Shown: piece by piece, positions 26,319 through 34,643 of the stretch
How positions within the stretch are numbered: position 1 is the stretch's first letter
How the letters are laid out: every line of letters starts with the position of its first letter
DNA from: Verrucomicrobiota bacterium
GTDB taxonomy: Bacteria; Verrucomicrobiota; Verrucomicrobiia; Limisphaerales; J093
NCBI GenBank assembly: GCA_029556615.1
Contig: JAKQDD010000176.1
Span: forward strand, 228,322-292,321
Length of the DNA stretch: 64,000 bases
Reading direction: 5' to 3'
The notes under the pieces: generated by a model
Seen by the model: the letters and a program-made list of their open reading frames with translations, nothing else
Databases searched by the model: none
Told to the model about the DNA's origin: nothing
Position numbers and translations under genes: made by a program

Positions 26319-28073
26319 ATGAAGCCCACAGCAGCGCGTCGGTCGATACGGATCGGTCATGCCGCCCTGGCCATCCTCGGGGCGGGGATGTTCCTGCTCA
26401 ATGCCGGGGAACCGGCGGTGGGCTTGGCGATCCCGGCCGATGAATCCCGTGACGCACGGCTGGCGTGGTGGCGCGAGGGCCGGTTCGGGATGTTCATCCA
26501 TTGGGGACCCGTCAGCCTCAAGGGGACCGAGATCAGCTGGTCCCGGGCCAACACGAATCCGAAATGCCCCAACCGCGGGCCGATCCCGGCCGACGTCTAC
26601 GACAACCTCTACAAGGATTTCAACCCGACGAACTTCAACGCCGCGCAGTGGGCGCGCCTGGCCAGGCGGGCGGGCGCGCGGTACATGGTCCTGACGGCGA
26701 AGCACTGCGACAGCTTCCTCCTCTGGCATTCGAAGGCGAGCGACTATACGATCGCCGCCACGCCGTTCCGGCGGGATGTGTGCGCGGAACTTGCCGCCGC
26801 CGCCCGGGCCGAAGGCTTGCGGATCGGATGGTACTTCTCGCCGATGGACTGGCGGGACCCGGACTTCCGAACGGACCGGCACGAAGCGTTTCTGGATCGG
26901 ATGCGGGCCGAGCTGCGGGAGTTGCTCGGGAACTACGGGCGGATCGACCTCCTGTGGTTCGACTGGGACAACGGGGAACCGCGGTACGACCAGGCGGGGA
27001 CGTATGCTCTGGTGAAGCAGCTCCAGCCGCGGATGGTCATCAACAACCGGCTCGATCTCGGCCCGGGGAACAGCGACCGCCAGTTGCTCTCGACGCATGC
27101 CGACTACTACACGCCCGAGCAGCAGGTGGGGGCTTACGACGACCAGCGTCCGTGGGAATCGTGCATGACACTCTCGTCCCGGGACCAGTGGGCCTGGGGC
27201 GGGCCCGGCGACGGTGTCAAGCCGTTCGAGACCTGTCTCGCGATGCTGATCGGCTGCGCCGGAGGCGACGGCAACCTGCTCCTCAACGTGGGGCCCATGC
27301 CCAACGGCGAGATCCCGCCCGACCAGGCCGGCCGACTCGAGGAGCTCGGGGCGTGGCTCGACGCCTACGGGGAGAGCATTTATGGAACCCGCGGCGGGCC
27401 GTTCAAACCCGGCGAGTACGGCGTCTCGACCCGCAAGGGCAGGACCGTCTACGTCCACGTGCGGGAATGGAGCGATGACGTGCTGCGACTCCCCGCGATC
27501 CCCGGCCGGGTCGTGTCCCATCGGCTCCTGACGGGGGGCAGCGCGACCGTCCGGCAGACCGCAACCGCCCTCGAGATCGTGGTTCCGGCTAAGGACTGGC
27601 ATCCCCTCGACACGATTGTGGCGCTCGAGTTCGACGGCGACGTGATGCGTCTTCCCGCTGTGGCGGTGCCCGGGGAGCCGTCCCTCACCCTGAACGCGAA
27701 GGCCACAGCCTCGAACGTGTACCAGCAGCAGGCTGGGCATGGTCCGGACAAAGCCGTGGACGGCCGTGACGACACCCGGTGGGCCACGGACGCGGGAGTC
27801 AAGGCCGCCTGGCTCGAGGTCGACCTCGGCAAGCCCGCCACGTTCCGCCGCGCCGTCATCCGCCAGGCGTATCCGGAGCTCGAGCGCATCCGGAAGTTCG
27901 CCATCGAGGCCTTCGTCGACGGCGGTTGGAAGGCCTGCTACCAGGGAGACAAGTTAGGCGCCCGGCTCAACGCCCGGTTCCCGCCAGTCACCGCGCAACG
28001 CGTCCGACTGAATATCACCGAGGCCACCGACGGGCCCACCCTCTGGGAGTTCCAGCTCTTTGGAGCGCCCTAG
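26319..28073 (+). CDS. Secreted GH29 alpha-L-fucosidase with C-terminal F5/8C domain
   Basis: 584 residues from ATG at 26319. Signal peptide about residues 11-35 (AALAILGAGMFLLNAG). The GH29 barrel is clear: REGRFGMFIHWGPVS, YMVLTAKHCDSFLLWHSK, GWYFSPMDWRDP, IDLLWFDWDNG. The Asp of WFDWD (about D215) is the expected nucleophile, and GGDGNLLLNVGPMPNGEIP is a family hallmark. A C-terminal discoidin/F5-8C domain (about 450-584: DKAVDGRDDTRWATD, WLEVDLGKP) likely binds glycan. It hydrolyses terminal alpha-L-fucose; the linkage is not known. Repeat copy B begins at the stop codon and separates it from the GH2 gene. Confidence 0.93.
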   Translation: MKPTAARRSIRIGHAALAILGAGMFLLNAGEPAVGLAIPADESRDARLAWWREGRFGMFIHWGPVSLKGTEISWSRANTNPKCPNRGPIPADVYDNLYKDFNPTNFNAAQWARLARRAGARYMVLTAKHCDSFLLWHSKASDYTIAATPFRRDVCAELAAAARAEGLRIGWYFSPMDWRDPDFRTDRHEAFLDRMRAELRELLGNYGRIDLLWFDWDNGEPRYDQAGTYALVKQLQPRMVINNRLDLGPGNSDRQLLSTHADYYTPEQQVGAYDDQRPWESCMTLSSRDQWAWGGPGDGVKPFETCLAMLIGCAGGDGNLLLNVGPMPNGEIPPDQAGRLEELGAWLDAYGESIYGTRGGPFKPGEYGVSTRKGRTVYVHVREWSDDVLRLPAIPGRVVSHRLLTGGSATVRQTATALEIVVPAKDWHPLDTIVALEFDGDVMRLPAVAVPGEPSLTLNAKATASNVYQQQAGHGPDKAVDGRDDTRWATDAGVKAAWLEVDLGKPATFRRAVIRQAYPELERIRKFAIEAFVDGGWKACYQGDKLGARLNARFPPVTAQRVRLNITEATDGPTLWEFQLFGAP

Positions 28074-28272
28074 AGTCCTCGACTTGAGAAACATGGGGTC
28101 AACAGGTCAAGTGTGGTCCCTGCCGTTCCAACCCCACCCCCCTGCCTTCGAGGACTCTACGTTAGCGAGGCGCGGAAGAGAGGGTCCGGAAAGGCAGGAA
28201 GGCTTCACGGGATCGCGGACTTCGTTAGGTCTGAGGCGGCGCCTCGCTAGGTCTGAGGCGCGCCTCGCCAGG
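28072..28272 (+). repeat. Bipartite palindromic repeat, copy B, filling the GH29-GH2 gap
   Basis: AGAGTCCTCGA (28072-28082) pairs with TCGAGGACTCT (28148-28158); TAGCGAGGCGC (28163-28173) pairs with GCGCCTCGCTA (28239-28249). The last 22 bp (GGTCTGAGGCG then CGCCTCGC) are duplicated in tandem up to 28272. The element starts inside the TAG stop of the fucosidase gene and ends at the base before the GH2 ATG. The GH2 ribosome site would therefore be the repeat's own CCAGG. Confidence 0.88.
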
Positions 28273-31200
28273 ATGCTCGGCCTCGCAGCGGTCGTGGTGA
28301 TGGTCCTCCTGGGAGCGCTGCCGGCGCGCGGTACAACCGTCCTCTCCCTCGACGGCGAGTGGCTCCTGGCCACGGATCCCGGCAACGTCGGGCGGGATGG
28401 GCGGTGGTGGACCGCTCCTCGTCCGGAAGCGAAGCCCACCAAGGTTCCCTGGATCATCCAGGACGCCTTTCCCGGGTACCACGGCGTGGCCTGGTACTGG
28501 AAGGAGTTCGAGGGTCCGGAGGCGGCGATCCCCGGGGGACGAACCCTGCTGCGCTTCTGGCAGGTGGACTACAAGGCCGATGTCTGGCTGAACGACACGC
28601 CGGTGGGCGCCCACGAAGGCGGCGAGTCCCCGTTCGTGTTCGACGTGACGGCGCTCCTGCGGCCCCGGGCGAAGAACCGCCTGGCGGTGCGCGTGCTGAA
28701 CCCCACCCATGAACCTGTCGACGGCATCGTGCTCAACGAGACGCCGCATCGGAACAAGGCGTTGCCCTACACCGCCGGCAGCGCCTGGAACCAGGGGGGC
28801 ATCTGGGATTCCGTCGAGGTGCTGACCGTGCCGGCGGTTTACATCGAGGATCTCTTTGTCCGACCGGACTGGAAGACTGGCGTGATCCGCGTGCAGTTGA
28901 ACGTTCGCAATGCCGGCGCCGAAGCGTGCCAAGGGACCCTGCAGCTCACGGTCGCGCCGGCAGCGGCCGGCGAGACCCTGACGACCCGCGTCCTGTCGCC
29001 GGAGTTGAAGCCGGGCGACACGGGGGTCGACACCACGTTGACCGTTCCGCATCCGCGGCTGTGGGAGCTCGAGGATCCGTTCCTCTATCGCGTCACGGCC
29101 AGGGTGGGCGCCGGATCTCCGCAGGAGGCAACGGCGCTCGGCGGTGTCCACGAGTACTCGGTCCGATGCGGCTTTCGCGATTTCCGGCTTGAGCGCGGGG
29201 CGTTTCGTCTCAACGGCAAGCGGATTTACCTGCGCTGTTCGCACACGGGGAATTGCTGTCCGATCGGGCTCGAGTTGCCGCACGATCCGGACTACCTGCG
29301 GCGTGATCTCATCAACCAGAAGATGATGCGCTACAATGCGATCCGGTTCATCTCGGGGGTTCCGAAGCGCTACCAGCTCGACCTGGCGGACGAGATCGGG
29401 CTCATGGTGTATCCGGAGGCCTACGCCGGCTGGTGTCTGGCGGACTCGCCGAAGATGAAGGAGCGGTACAACGAATCGGTGTTCGGCATGATCCGGCGCG
29501 ACCGGAACCATCCTTGCATCACGATGTGGGGCCTGCTGAACGAGACCCCCGACGGCGCTGTGTTCCGGCACGCGGTCAGCGTCCTGCCGGAGATTCGCCG
29601 GCTCGATGACACCCGGGTTGTGCTCCTGAATAGCGGGCGGTTCGACCATGCCGGGAGCGTGGCCGGCATCGAGGTCTGGCGCACGTTCGAGCGGACGGAT
29701 CCGTGCGTCACGCGCAACAGCACCGACCACGTCGTCAAGGCCCTCGGCATCACCTGGCAGCCGGGCCAGATCGCCTTTCACCCGGGACGCGACGGCGAAT
29801 ACGCGGTCGTCCGCTGGACTGCGCCCTCGGCGGAGCGCGTCGAGGTCTCCGCCGTCTACCGGAGCATCGCTGAGGCAGCGACCACCGACCTCCACCTCTT
29901 GCACAACGGAAAGCCGTTGTTCGATGCCGCAGTCAATCTCGCGGGGCGAGGTCCTGAAGCGGCGTTCTCGGCGACCCTCGAGGTCAAGGCGGGCGATACG
30001 CTCGATTCGGTCTGCGGCTGGGGCAACCGGAACTACGGCGCCGACACCACCGCGTTGGCGATGACGGTCAAGTCCGCCTCGGGCAAGACGTGGGACGCCG
30101 AGCGCGACTTCTCGATCGATCGAAATCCCAACGGCGTGTGGAGCTACGGGTTCTTCAAGCCCGGCGACACGCCCGTCGCCGCCGGTTTCGCGCTGTTCCC
30201 GAACGGACTCGCCGAGCGCGCGATCGGCAGCATCAGCAATCCGGGGTCGAGGGTCTGGGAGGACATCCTGAGCGACCAGCACCCGTACCAGCGCGTGCCG
30301 CACACCGCGGAGGTCATCCGGACGCTCCGGACCCTGGGCGGCAACGGCAAGCCGGTCTGGCTCTCGGAGTACGGCATCGGCAGCGCCGTTGATCTGCTGC
30401 GGGTCTGCCGCTGGTACGAGCAGGCGGGCAAGACCGAGGTCGAGGACGCCCGATTCTACCAACGCTGGAGGGACCAGTACCTCGCCGATTGGCAGCGGTA
30501 CCGGCTCGACGACGTGTTCGATCGGCCCGAGGACTTCTTTGCCCAGTCGATCGCCCGCATGGGCGGCCAGCGCTTGCTCGGGATCAACGCCATCCGGGCC
30601 AACCCGAACGTCATCGGGCACAGCCTGACCGGAACGCTGGATCAGGGCATGACCGCGGAGGGCGTCTGGACCACGTTCCGCGAGCTCAAGCCAGGCGCGG
30701 CGGACGCCTTGTTCGATGCCTGGGCCCCGCTCCGCTGGTGCTTGTTTGTCGAGCCCGCCAATGTCTATCGCCGGACGCCGGTCACGCTCGAGGCCGTCCT
30801 CGCCAACGAGGATGTGCTTGCCCCGGGCGAGTACCCGGTCCGCCTGCAGGTTGTCGGGCCGAACCTCGCGCGGGTGTTCGAGAAGCGCATCACGGTCACG
30901 ATCGCCGATCCCAAAGGCACCCCCGAACCGTCCATGGTCCAGCCGGTCTTCTCGGAAGAGATCCACATCGAGGGTCCCCCGGGCAGCTATCGGTTCCTGG
31001 CCACATTCGAGCGCGGCGCGGCAGCTTGCGGCGAGGAGGTGAAGTTCTTCGTGGATGTCGCTCCGGAGGAGATGCCGAGGGTCGAAACGGAAGTGGTCTT
31101 GCTCAGCGCCGACGCGGGTCTGGCGCGGTGGCTCACCGAAGGGGGCATCCGGCATCGCGCCTATGCGGCGGGCCCGGCGGAGGCGCGCGAAGTGATCCTG

Positions 31201-31779
31201 GTTTCCGGCAGGCCCGCGCAAGATCCGGCGGTCGTGTTCCCGGACCTTGCGCGGCGGATTGCCCGCGGCTCGGCGGTGGTGTTTCTGACCACGGACACCT
31301 ACGCGAAGGGCGATCAGCCGACGGGCTGGCTGCCGCTGAAGAGCCGGGGCGGCATCAGCGGCATTGCCCGCTGGCTCTACCACGCCGATGAGTGGGCCAA
31401 GCGGCATCCGATCTTCGAGGGCCTCCCGTGCGGAGGTCTGATGGACTACAGCCACTACCGGGAGCTGATCCCCGATGTCGTGTTCTCCGGGCTGGATCCG
31501 GTCGCCGACCCCGTCGCCGGCGGCATCAACGCGTCGTGGGGATACCAGTCCGGGCTGTTGGTGGCCGTGTGCAAGTTCGGGGCCGGGGAGTTCATCCTCA
31601 ACGCCCTGTCGATCCGCGACTCGTTGGGCAAGGTCCCGCAGGCGGACCGGCTGCTCCGCAACATGCTGCGGTTTGCCGCCCGCGACACGGCGCAGCCGCC
31701 GGTGGATCTCCCGGCGGATTTCGATACCCAACTCCGTGACCTGGGATTGCATGAACCCACGAATCCAACTCGTGATTGA
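28273..31779 (+). CDS. Secreted GH2-family glycoside hydrolase with domain inserted in the barrel
   Basis: 1168 residues from ATG at 28273, with signal peptide MLGLAAVVVMVLLGALPARG. The GH2 sandwich domain (about 25-180: WYWKEFEG, DYKADVWLNDTPVGAHEGG, SPFVFDV) and Ig-like domain precede the catalytic barrel (RCSHTGNCCP, YQLDLADEIGLMVYPEAYAG). The acid/base Glu is in WGLLNETPDG (E424) and the likely nucleophile in WLSEYG (E699). These are 275 residues apart because an extra beta domain (about 475-620, GQIAFHPGRDGEYAVVRWTA) sits between them. About 940-1150 resembles the glutamine-amidotransferase-like tail of some beta-galactosidases. Probably a beta-galactosidase or beta-glucuronidase; the substrate is unresolved. 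It lies between GH29 and GH89 genes, all on +. Confidence 0.87.
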   Translation: MLGLAAVVVMVLLGALPARGTTVLSLDGEWLLATDPGNVGRDGRWWTAPRPEAKPTKVPWIIQDAFPGYHGVAWYWKEFEGPEAAIPGGRTLLRFWQVDYKADVWLNDTPVGAHEGGESPFVFDVTALLRPRAKNRLAVRVLNPTHEPVDGIVLNETPHRNKALPYTAGSAWNQGGIWDSVEVLTVPAVYIEDLFVRPDWKTGVIRVQLNVRNAGAEACQGTLQLTVAPAAAGETLTTRVLSPELKPGDTGVDTTLTVPHPRLWELEDPFLYRVTARVGAGSPQEATALGGVHEYSVRCGFRDFRLERGAFRLNGKRIYLRCSHTGNCCPIGLELPHDPDYLRRDLINQKMMRYNAIRFISGVPKRYQLDLADEIGLMVYPEAYAGWCLADSPKMKERYNESVFGMIRRDRNHPCITMWGLLNETPDGAVFRHAVSVLPEIRRLDDTRVVLLNSGRFDHAGSVAGIEVWRTFERTDPCVTRNSTDHVVKALGITWQPGQIAFHPGRDGEYAVVRWTAPSAERVEVSAVYRSIAEAATTDLHLLHNGKPLFDAAVNLAGRGPEAAFSATLEVKAGDTLDSVCGWGNRNYGADTTALAMTVKSASGKTWDAERDFSIDRNPNGVWSYGFFKPGDTPVAAGFALFPNGLAERAIGSISNPGSRVWEDILSDQHPYQRVPHTAEVIRTLRTLGGNGKPVWLSEYGIGSAVDLLRVCRWYEQAGKTEVEDARFYQRWRDQYLADWQRYRLDDVFDRPEDFFAQSIARMGGQRLLGINAIRANPNVIGHSLTGTLDQGMTAEGVWTTFRELKPGAADALFDAWAPLRWCLFVEPANVYRRTPVTLEAVLANEDVLAPGEYPVRLQVVGPNLARVFEKRITVTIADPKGTPEPSMVQPVFSEEIHIEGPPGSYRFLATFERGAAACGEEVKFFVDVAPEEMPRVETEVVLLSADAGLARWLTEGGIRHRAYAAGPAEAREVILVSGRPAQDPAVVFPDLARRIARGSAVVFLTTDTYAKGDQPTGWLPLKSRGGISGIARWLYHADEWAKRHPIFEGLPCGGLMDYSHYRELIPDVVFSGLDPVADPVAGGINASWGYQSGLLVAVCKFGAGEFILNALSIRDSLGKVPQADRLLRNMLRFAARDTAQPPVDLPADFDTQLRDLGLHEPTNPTRD

Positions 31780-31801
31780 TGCGTGCACCCGTATACATGC
31801 A

Positions 31802-31833
31802 CCCCGAATGCCGCCCCTCGATGGCACTCGGGG
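31802..31833 (+). terminator. Hairpin after the GH2 gene
   Basis: CCCCGA-a-TGCC pairs with GGCA-c-TCGGGG around a 10-nt loop, 22 nt past the stop. No T-run; could be a weak terminator or processing hairpin in the 110-bp gap before the GH89 gene. Confidence 0.4.
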
Positions 31834-31889
31834 CCAGGAAGACTGGGAGAGCGAAACCACCACAGACCCTTGCTTGAGAACCACGCGAT

Positions 31890-34502
31890 ATGTCATCCCG
31901 TAGCCTCTCTCTTCGATCGTTGTTCGGCGTCGCCCCCGCGCTGTTGGCTGCGCTCACGCTCGCCGCCGGCGACACGCCGCCGGATCCCGTCGCCGCCGGG
32001 CGCGGGTTGGTGGAACGGCTGCTGCCGGCGGAAGCCGCGATGTTTGATATCGAGCTGATCCCTCCCGAGGGAGACGCGGATGTCTTCGAGATCGAGAGCC
32101 GGGGTGGCCGGGTGGTTTTGCGCGGCAACACCGGCGTGGCGGTTGCCTCGGCGTTGAACTGGTATCTGAAGTCCTATTGTCAGTGCCATACGTCGTTCAC
32201 CGGCGGGAGCCAGTTGGCGTTGCCCAAGCCTTTGCCCGAGGTCAAACCCAAGTGCCGGCGCGTGAGCGAGGCACGGTATCGGTACTTCCTGAACTACTGC
32301 TGCTTTGGCTACTCACTGCCGTGGTTTGACTGGGATCAGTGGGAGCGACTGATCGACTGGATGGCGTTGAACGGTGTCAACCTGCCGTTGTCCGTCACGG
32401 GCCAGGAGGCGGTCTGGCAGGCTGTGGGGCGCCGTCTGGGTCTGGAGGGCAAGGACCTCGAGGAGTTCCTGGCCGGTCCGCCCTACCTGCCCTTCGGCTG
32501 GATGGGTTGTCTGGACGGCCACGGCGGCCCGCTGCCCCAATCCTGGATCGACGCCCACCTCGTCCTCGGGAAACAGATCCTGGATCGGCAACGCGCGCTC
32601 GGCATGCGGCCGGTGCTGCAAGGCTTTACCGGGCACGCCCCCGCCGCGCTCGCCCGGAAGCACCCCGCCGCCCGCTTCCAGAAGATCCATTGGTGCGAGT
32701 GGGACACGCTGGTGCTCGACCCGCTCGACCCGCTGTTCCCGAAGGTCGCCGCCGTGTTTCTCGAGGAGCAGACCCGCCTGTTGGGCACGGACCACTATTA
32801 CGCCGCCGACACGTTCATCGAGATGATCCCGCCGAGCGGCGAGCTCGGGTATGTGGGCGACATCGGGCGCGCCATCTACCGGGGGCTTGCCCAGACCGAT
32901 CCGGAAGCGGTGTGGGTCCTGCAGGGCTGGCCGTTCTTCTTCGCCCGCCAGTACTGGACCCAGCCGCGCGTCCGGGCGCTGCTCGAGCCTGTCCCTGACG
33001 CGCGGATTTTGCTGTTGGACCTGTATTGCGAGAAGACGCCGGTGTGGAGTCTGACGGAGGCGTTCTGCGGCAAGCCGTGGGTTTGGTGCAACATCCAGAG
33101 CTTCGGCAACCGCGTCTGGCTCGGCGGCGCGCTGGACCGCATCAATCGCGATCTGTTCGCGGCGCGCCGCGACCCGCAGGCGGGCCGGCTCTCTGGCCTG
33201 GGCTTCGTCAACGAAGGACTCGATTTTAATCCCGTCGTGTACGATCTGCTGTTCGAGATGGCCTGGCGCAGCGAACCCGTCGATCTCACTCCATGGCTGC
33301 GGGATTATGCGCGTCGGTCCTATGGGCGGGCCAACGCCGGCGCGGAGAAAGCGTGGGGCATCCTTCATGAGACGGTCTATCAGGACGCGTTTGACAATCC
33401 GGTGGCCTACACAGCCGTGCCGTCCCTGGGCGGTCCGCCGGGCACTCCCTATAGCAACGACCGGTTGGCCGAGGCCGGCCGGTTGCTGCTGGCTGCAGCC
33501 GATGATCTGGGCGCCTCCGACGCCTTCCGCTTTGATCTGGTCAACGTGACACGCCAGGTCCTTGGCAACAACGCCGCCGAGTTTCACCATCGATTCATCG
33601 ACGCCTACGAACGGAAGGACCGGGACGACCTGCGCCGTGCCATGGACGCGCTGCGCGAGTTCCTGCAGGATCTGGACGCGCTGCTGGCGACGCGCCCCGA
33701 GTTCCTGCTGGGCCGCTGGATCGAGGATGCCCGCCGCTGGGGCAAGACCGAGGACGAACGCCGCCGCCTCGAGTGGAACGCCCGCCGGGTCCTCACGCTC
33801 TGGGGCAACACCGACGCGTTGCGCGATTACGCCGCCCGCCAATGGTCCGGCATGCTCACCGGCTTCTACCTCCGGCGTTGGGAGCTCTTCTGCAGTCACC
33901 TCGATCCGGCGATCGCCGCGGGGAGGTCCTTCGACTCGAAGGCATTCCTCGGTGCGTTGTTCGAGTTCGAGAAACAGTGGGCCGATGCCCCGGACCGGTA
34001 CCCGCGCGAACCCCGAGGCGACAGCATCGCCCTCGCACGCCATTTGTGGTCGAAGTACGGCGCGTTGTCAGCCCCCGAGTCGGCCAGCCTCAGCACGGGC
34101 AAGCGGGTCACCTGCTCGTCCGCTCTGACATCACACCCGGCGTTTCTGGCCAATGACGGCCGGGTGCGATCGACTGAGGCTTTTTGGGCAACGGACGTGG
34201 GGCAGCACCCTGGCGAGGCGTGGTGGCAGGTGGACTTCGAGCAGCCGACGACGATCGGACGGGTCGTCGTGGTCGGCTATTACGGGGATGATCGGTACTA
34301 CGGATTCACCGTCGAGACCTCGTTGGACGGCAAGGACTGGACCCTGGCGGCGGATCGACGGGACAACCGGGCCCGTTCAACCCGCAGCGGCTACCGCTGC
34401 GTGTTCGAACCGCGGCTGGCCCGTTATCTCCGTGTGACCCAAACCCACAATTCGGCCAACACCGGCCGGCACCTCGTGGAGGTGATGGTGTTCGCGGAGT
34501 GA
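31890..34502 (+). CDS. Secreted GH89 alpha-N-acetylglucosaminidase with C-terminal F5/8C domain
   Basis: 870 residues from ATG at 31890, with a signal-like N-terminus (LFGVAPALLAALTLAAG). The GH89 core is unmistakable: RYFLNYCCFGYSLPWFDWDQWERLIDWMALNG, PLSVTGQEAVWQ, ADTFIEMIPPS (E311, acid/base by analogy with human NAGLU E316) and NEGLDFNPVVYDLLFE (E442, nucleophile position E446). The last 150 residues are an F5/8C domain (WWQVDFEQPTTIGRVVVVGYYG). The family removes terminal alpha-linked GlcNAc, as in heparan sulfate or mucin-type glycans. With the GH29 and GH2 genes it suggests stepwise removal of sugars from complex glycans. Confidence 0.93.
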   Translation: MSSRSLSLRSLFGVAPALLAALTLAAGDTPPDPVAAGRGLVERLLPAEAAMFDIELIPPEGDADVFEIESRGGRVVLRGNTGVAVASALNWYLKSYCQCHTSFTGGSQLALPKPLPEVKPKCRRVSEARYRYFLNYCCFGYSLPWFDWDQWERLIDWMALNGVNLPLSVTGQEAVWQAVGRRLGLEGKDLEEFLAGPPYLPFGWMGCLDGHGGPLPQSWIDAHLVLGKQILDRQRALGMRPVLQGFTGHAPAALARKHPAARFQKIHWCEWDTLVLDPLDPLFPKVAAVFLEEQTRLLGTDHYYAADTFIEMIPPSGELGYVGDIGRAIYRGLAQTDPEAVWVLQGWPFFFARQYWTQPRVRALLEPVPDARILLLDLYCEKTPVWSLTEAFCGKPWVWCNIQSFGNRVWLGGALDRINRDLFAARRDPQAGRLSGLGFVNEGLDFNPVVYDLLFEMAWRSEPVDLTPWLRDYARRSYGRANAGAEKAWGILHETVYQDAFDNPVAYTAVPSLGGPPGTPYSNDRLAEAGRLLLAAADDLGASDAFRFDLVNVTRQVLGNNAAEFHHRFIDAYERKDRDDLRRAMDALREFLQDLDALLATRPEFLLGRWIEDARRWGKTEDERRRLEWNARRVLTLWGNTDALRDYAARQWSGMLTGFYLRRWELFCSHLDPAIAAGRSFDSKAFLGALFEFEKQWADAPDRYPREPRGDSIALARHLWSKYGALSAPESASLSTGKRVTCSSALTSHPAFLANDGRVRSTEAFWATDVGQHPGEAWWQVDFEQPTTIGRVVVVGYYGDDRYYGFTVETSLDGKDWTLAADRRDNRARSTRSGYRCVFEPRLARYLRVTQTHNSANTGRHLVEVMVFAE

Positions 34503-34512
34503 CGCGCGTGAC

Positions 34513-34600
34513 GACGGGCTGAACGGGATGAACGGGATGGACCGAGAGGATAGGGGGGTTCAAAGTCGCCCCCCATCCTGTCCATCCTGTTAATCCCGTC
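34513..34600. terminator. Long palindrome between convergent GH89 and putative GH genes
   Basis: Left arm GACGGGCTGAACGGGATGAA; right arm ends CATCCTGTTAATCCCGTC; the 28-bp arms match at about 23 positions. An inner GGGGGG/CCCCCC pair makes a second stem. It lies between two converging stops, so it could terminate both. Repeats of this wording (GGGATGAACGGGATGG) are common dispersed palindromes. Confidence 0.55.
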
Positions 34601-34643
34601 TAGGAACGCGAGGGGATGAAAGAGGAGCACGCCCCGGGGGTGA

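Noticed and set aside
28060..28272. N-terminal extension of the GH2 protein through the repeat
   Set aside because: The extension consists only of translated repeat; the ATG at 28273 gives an immediate signal peptide.
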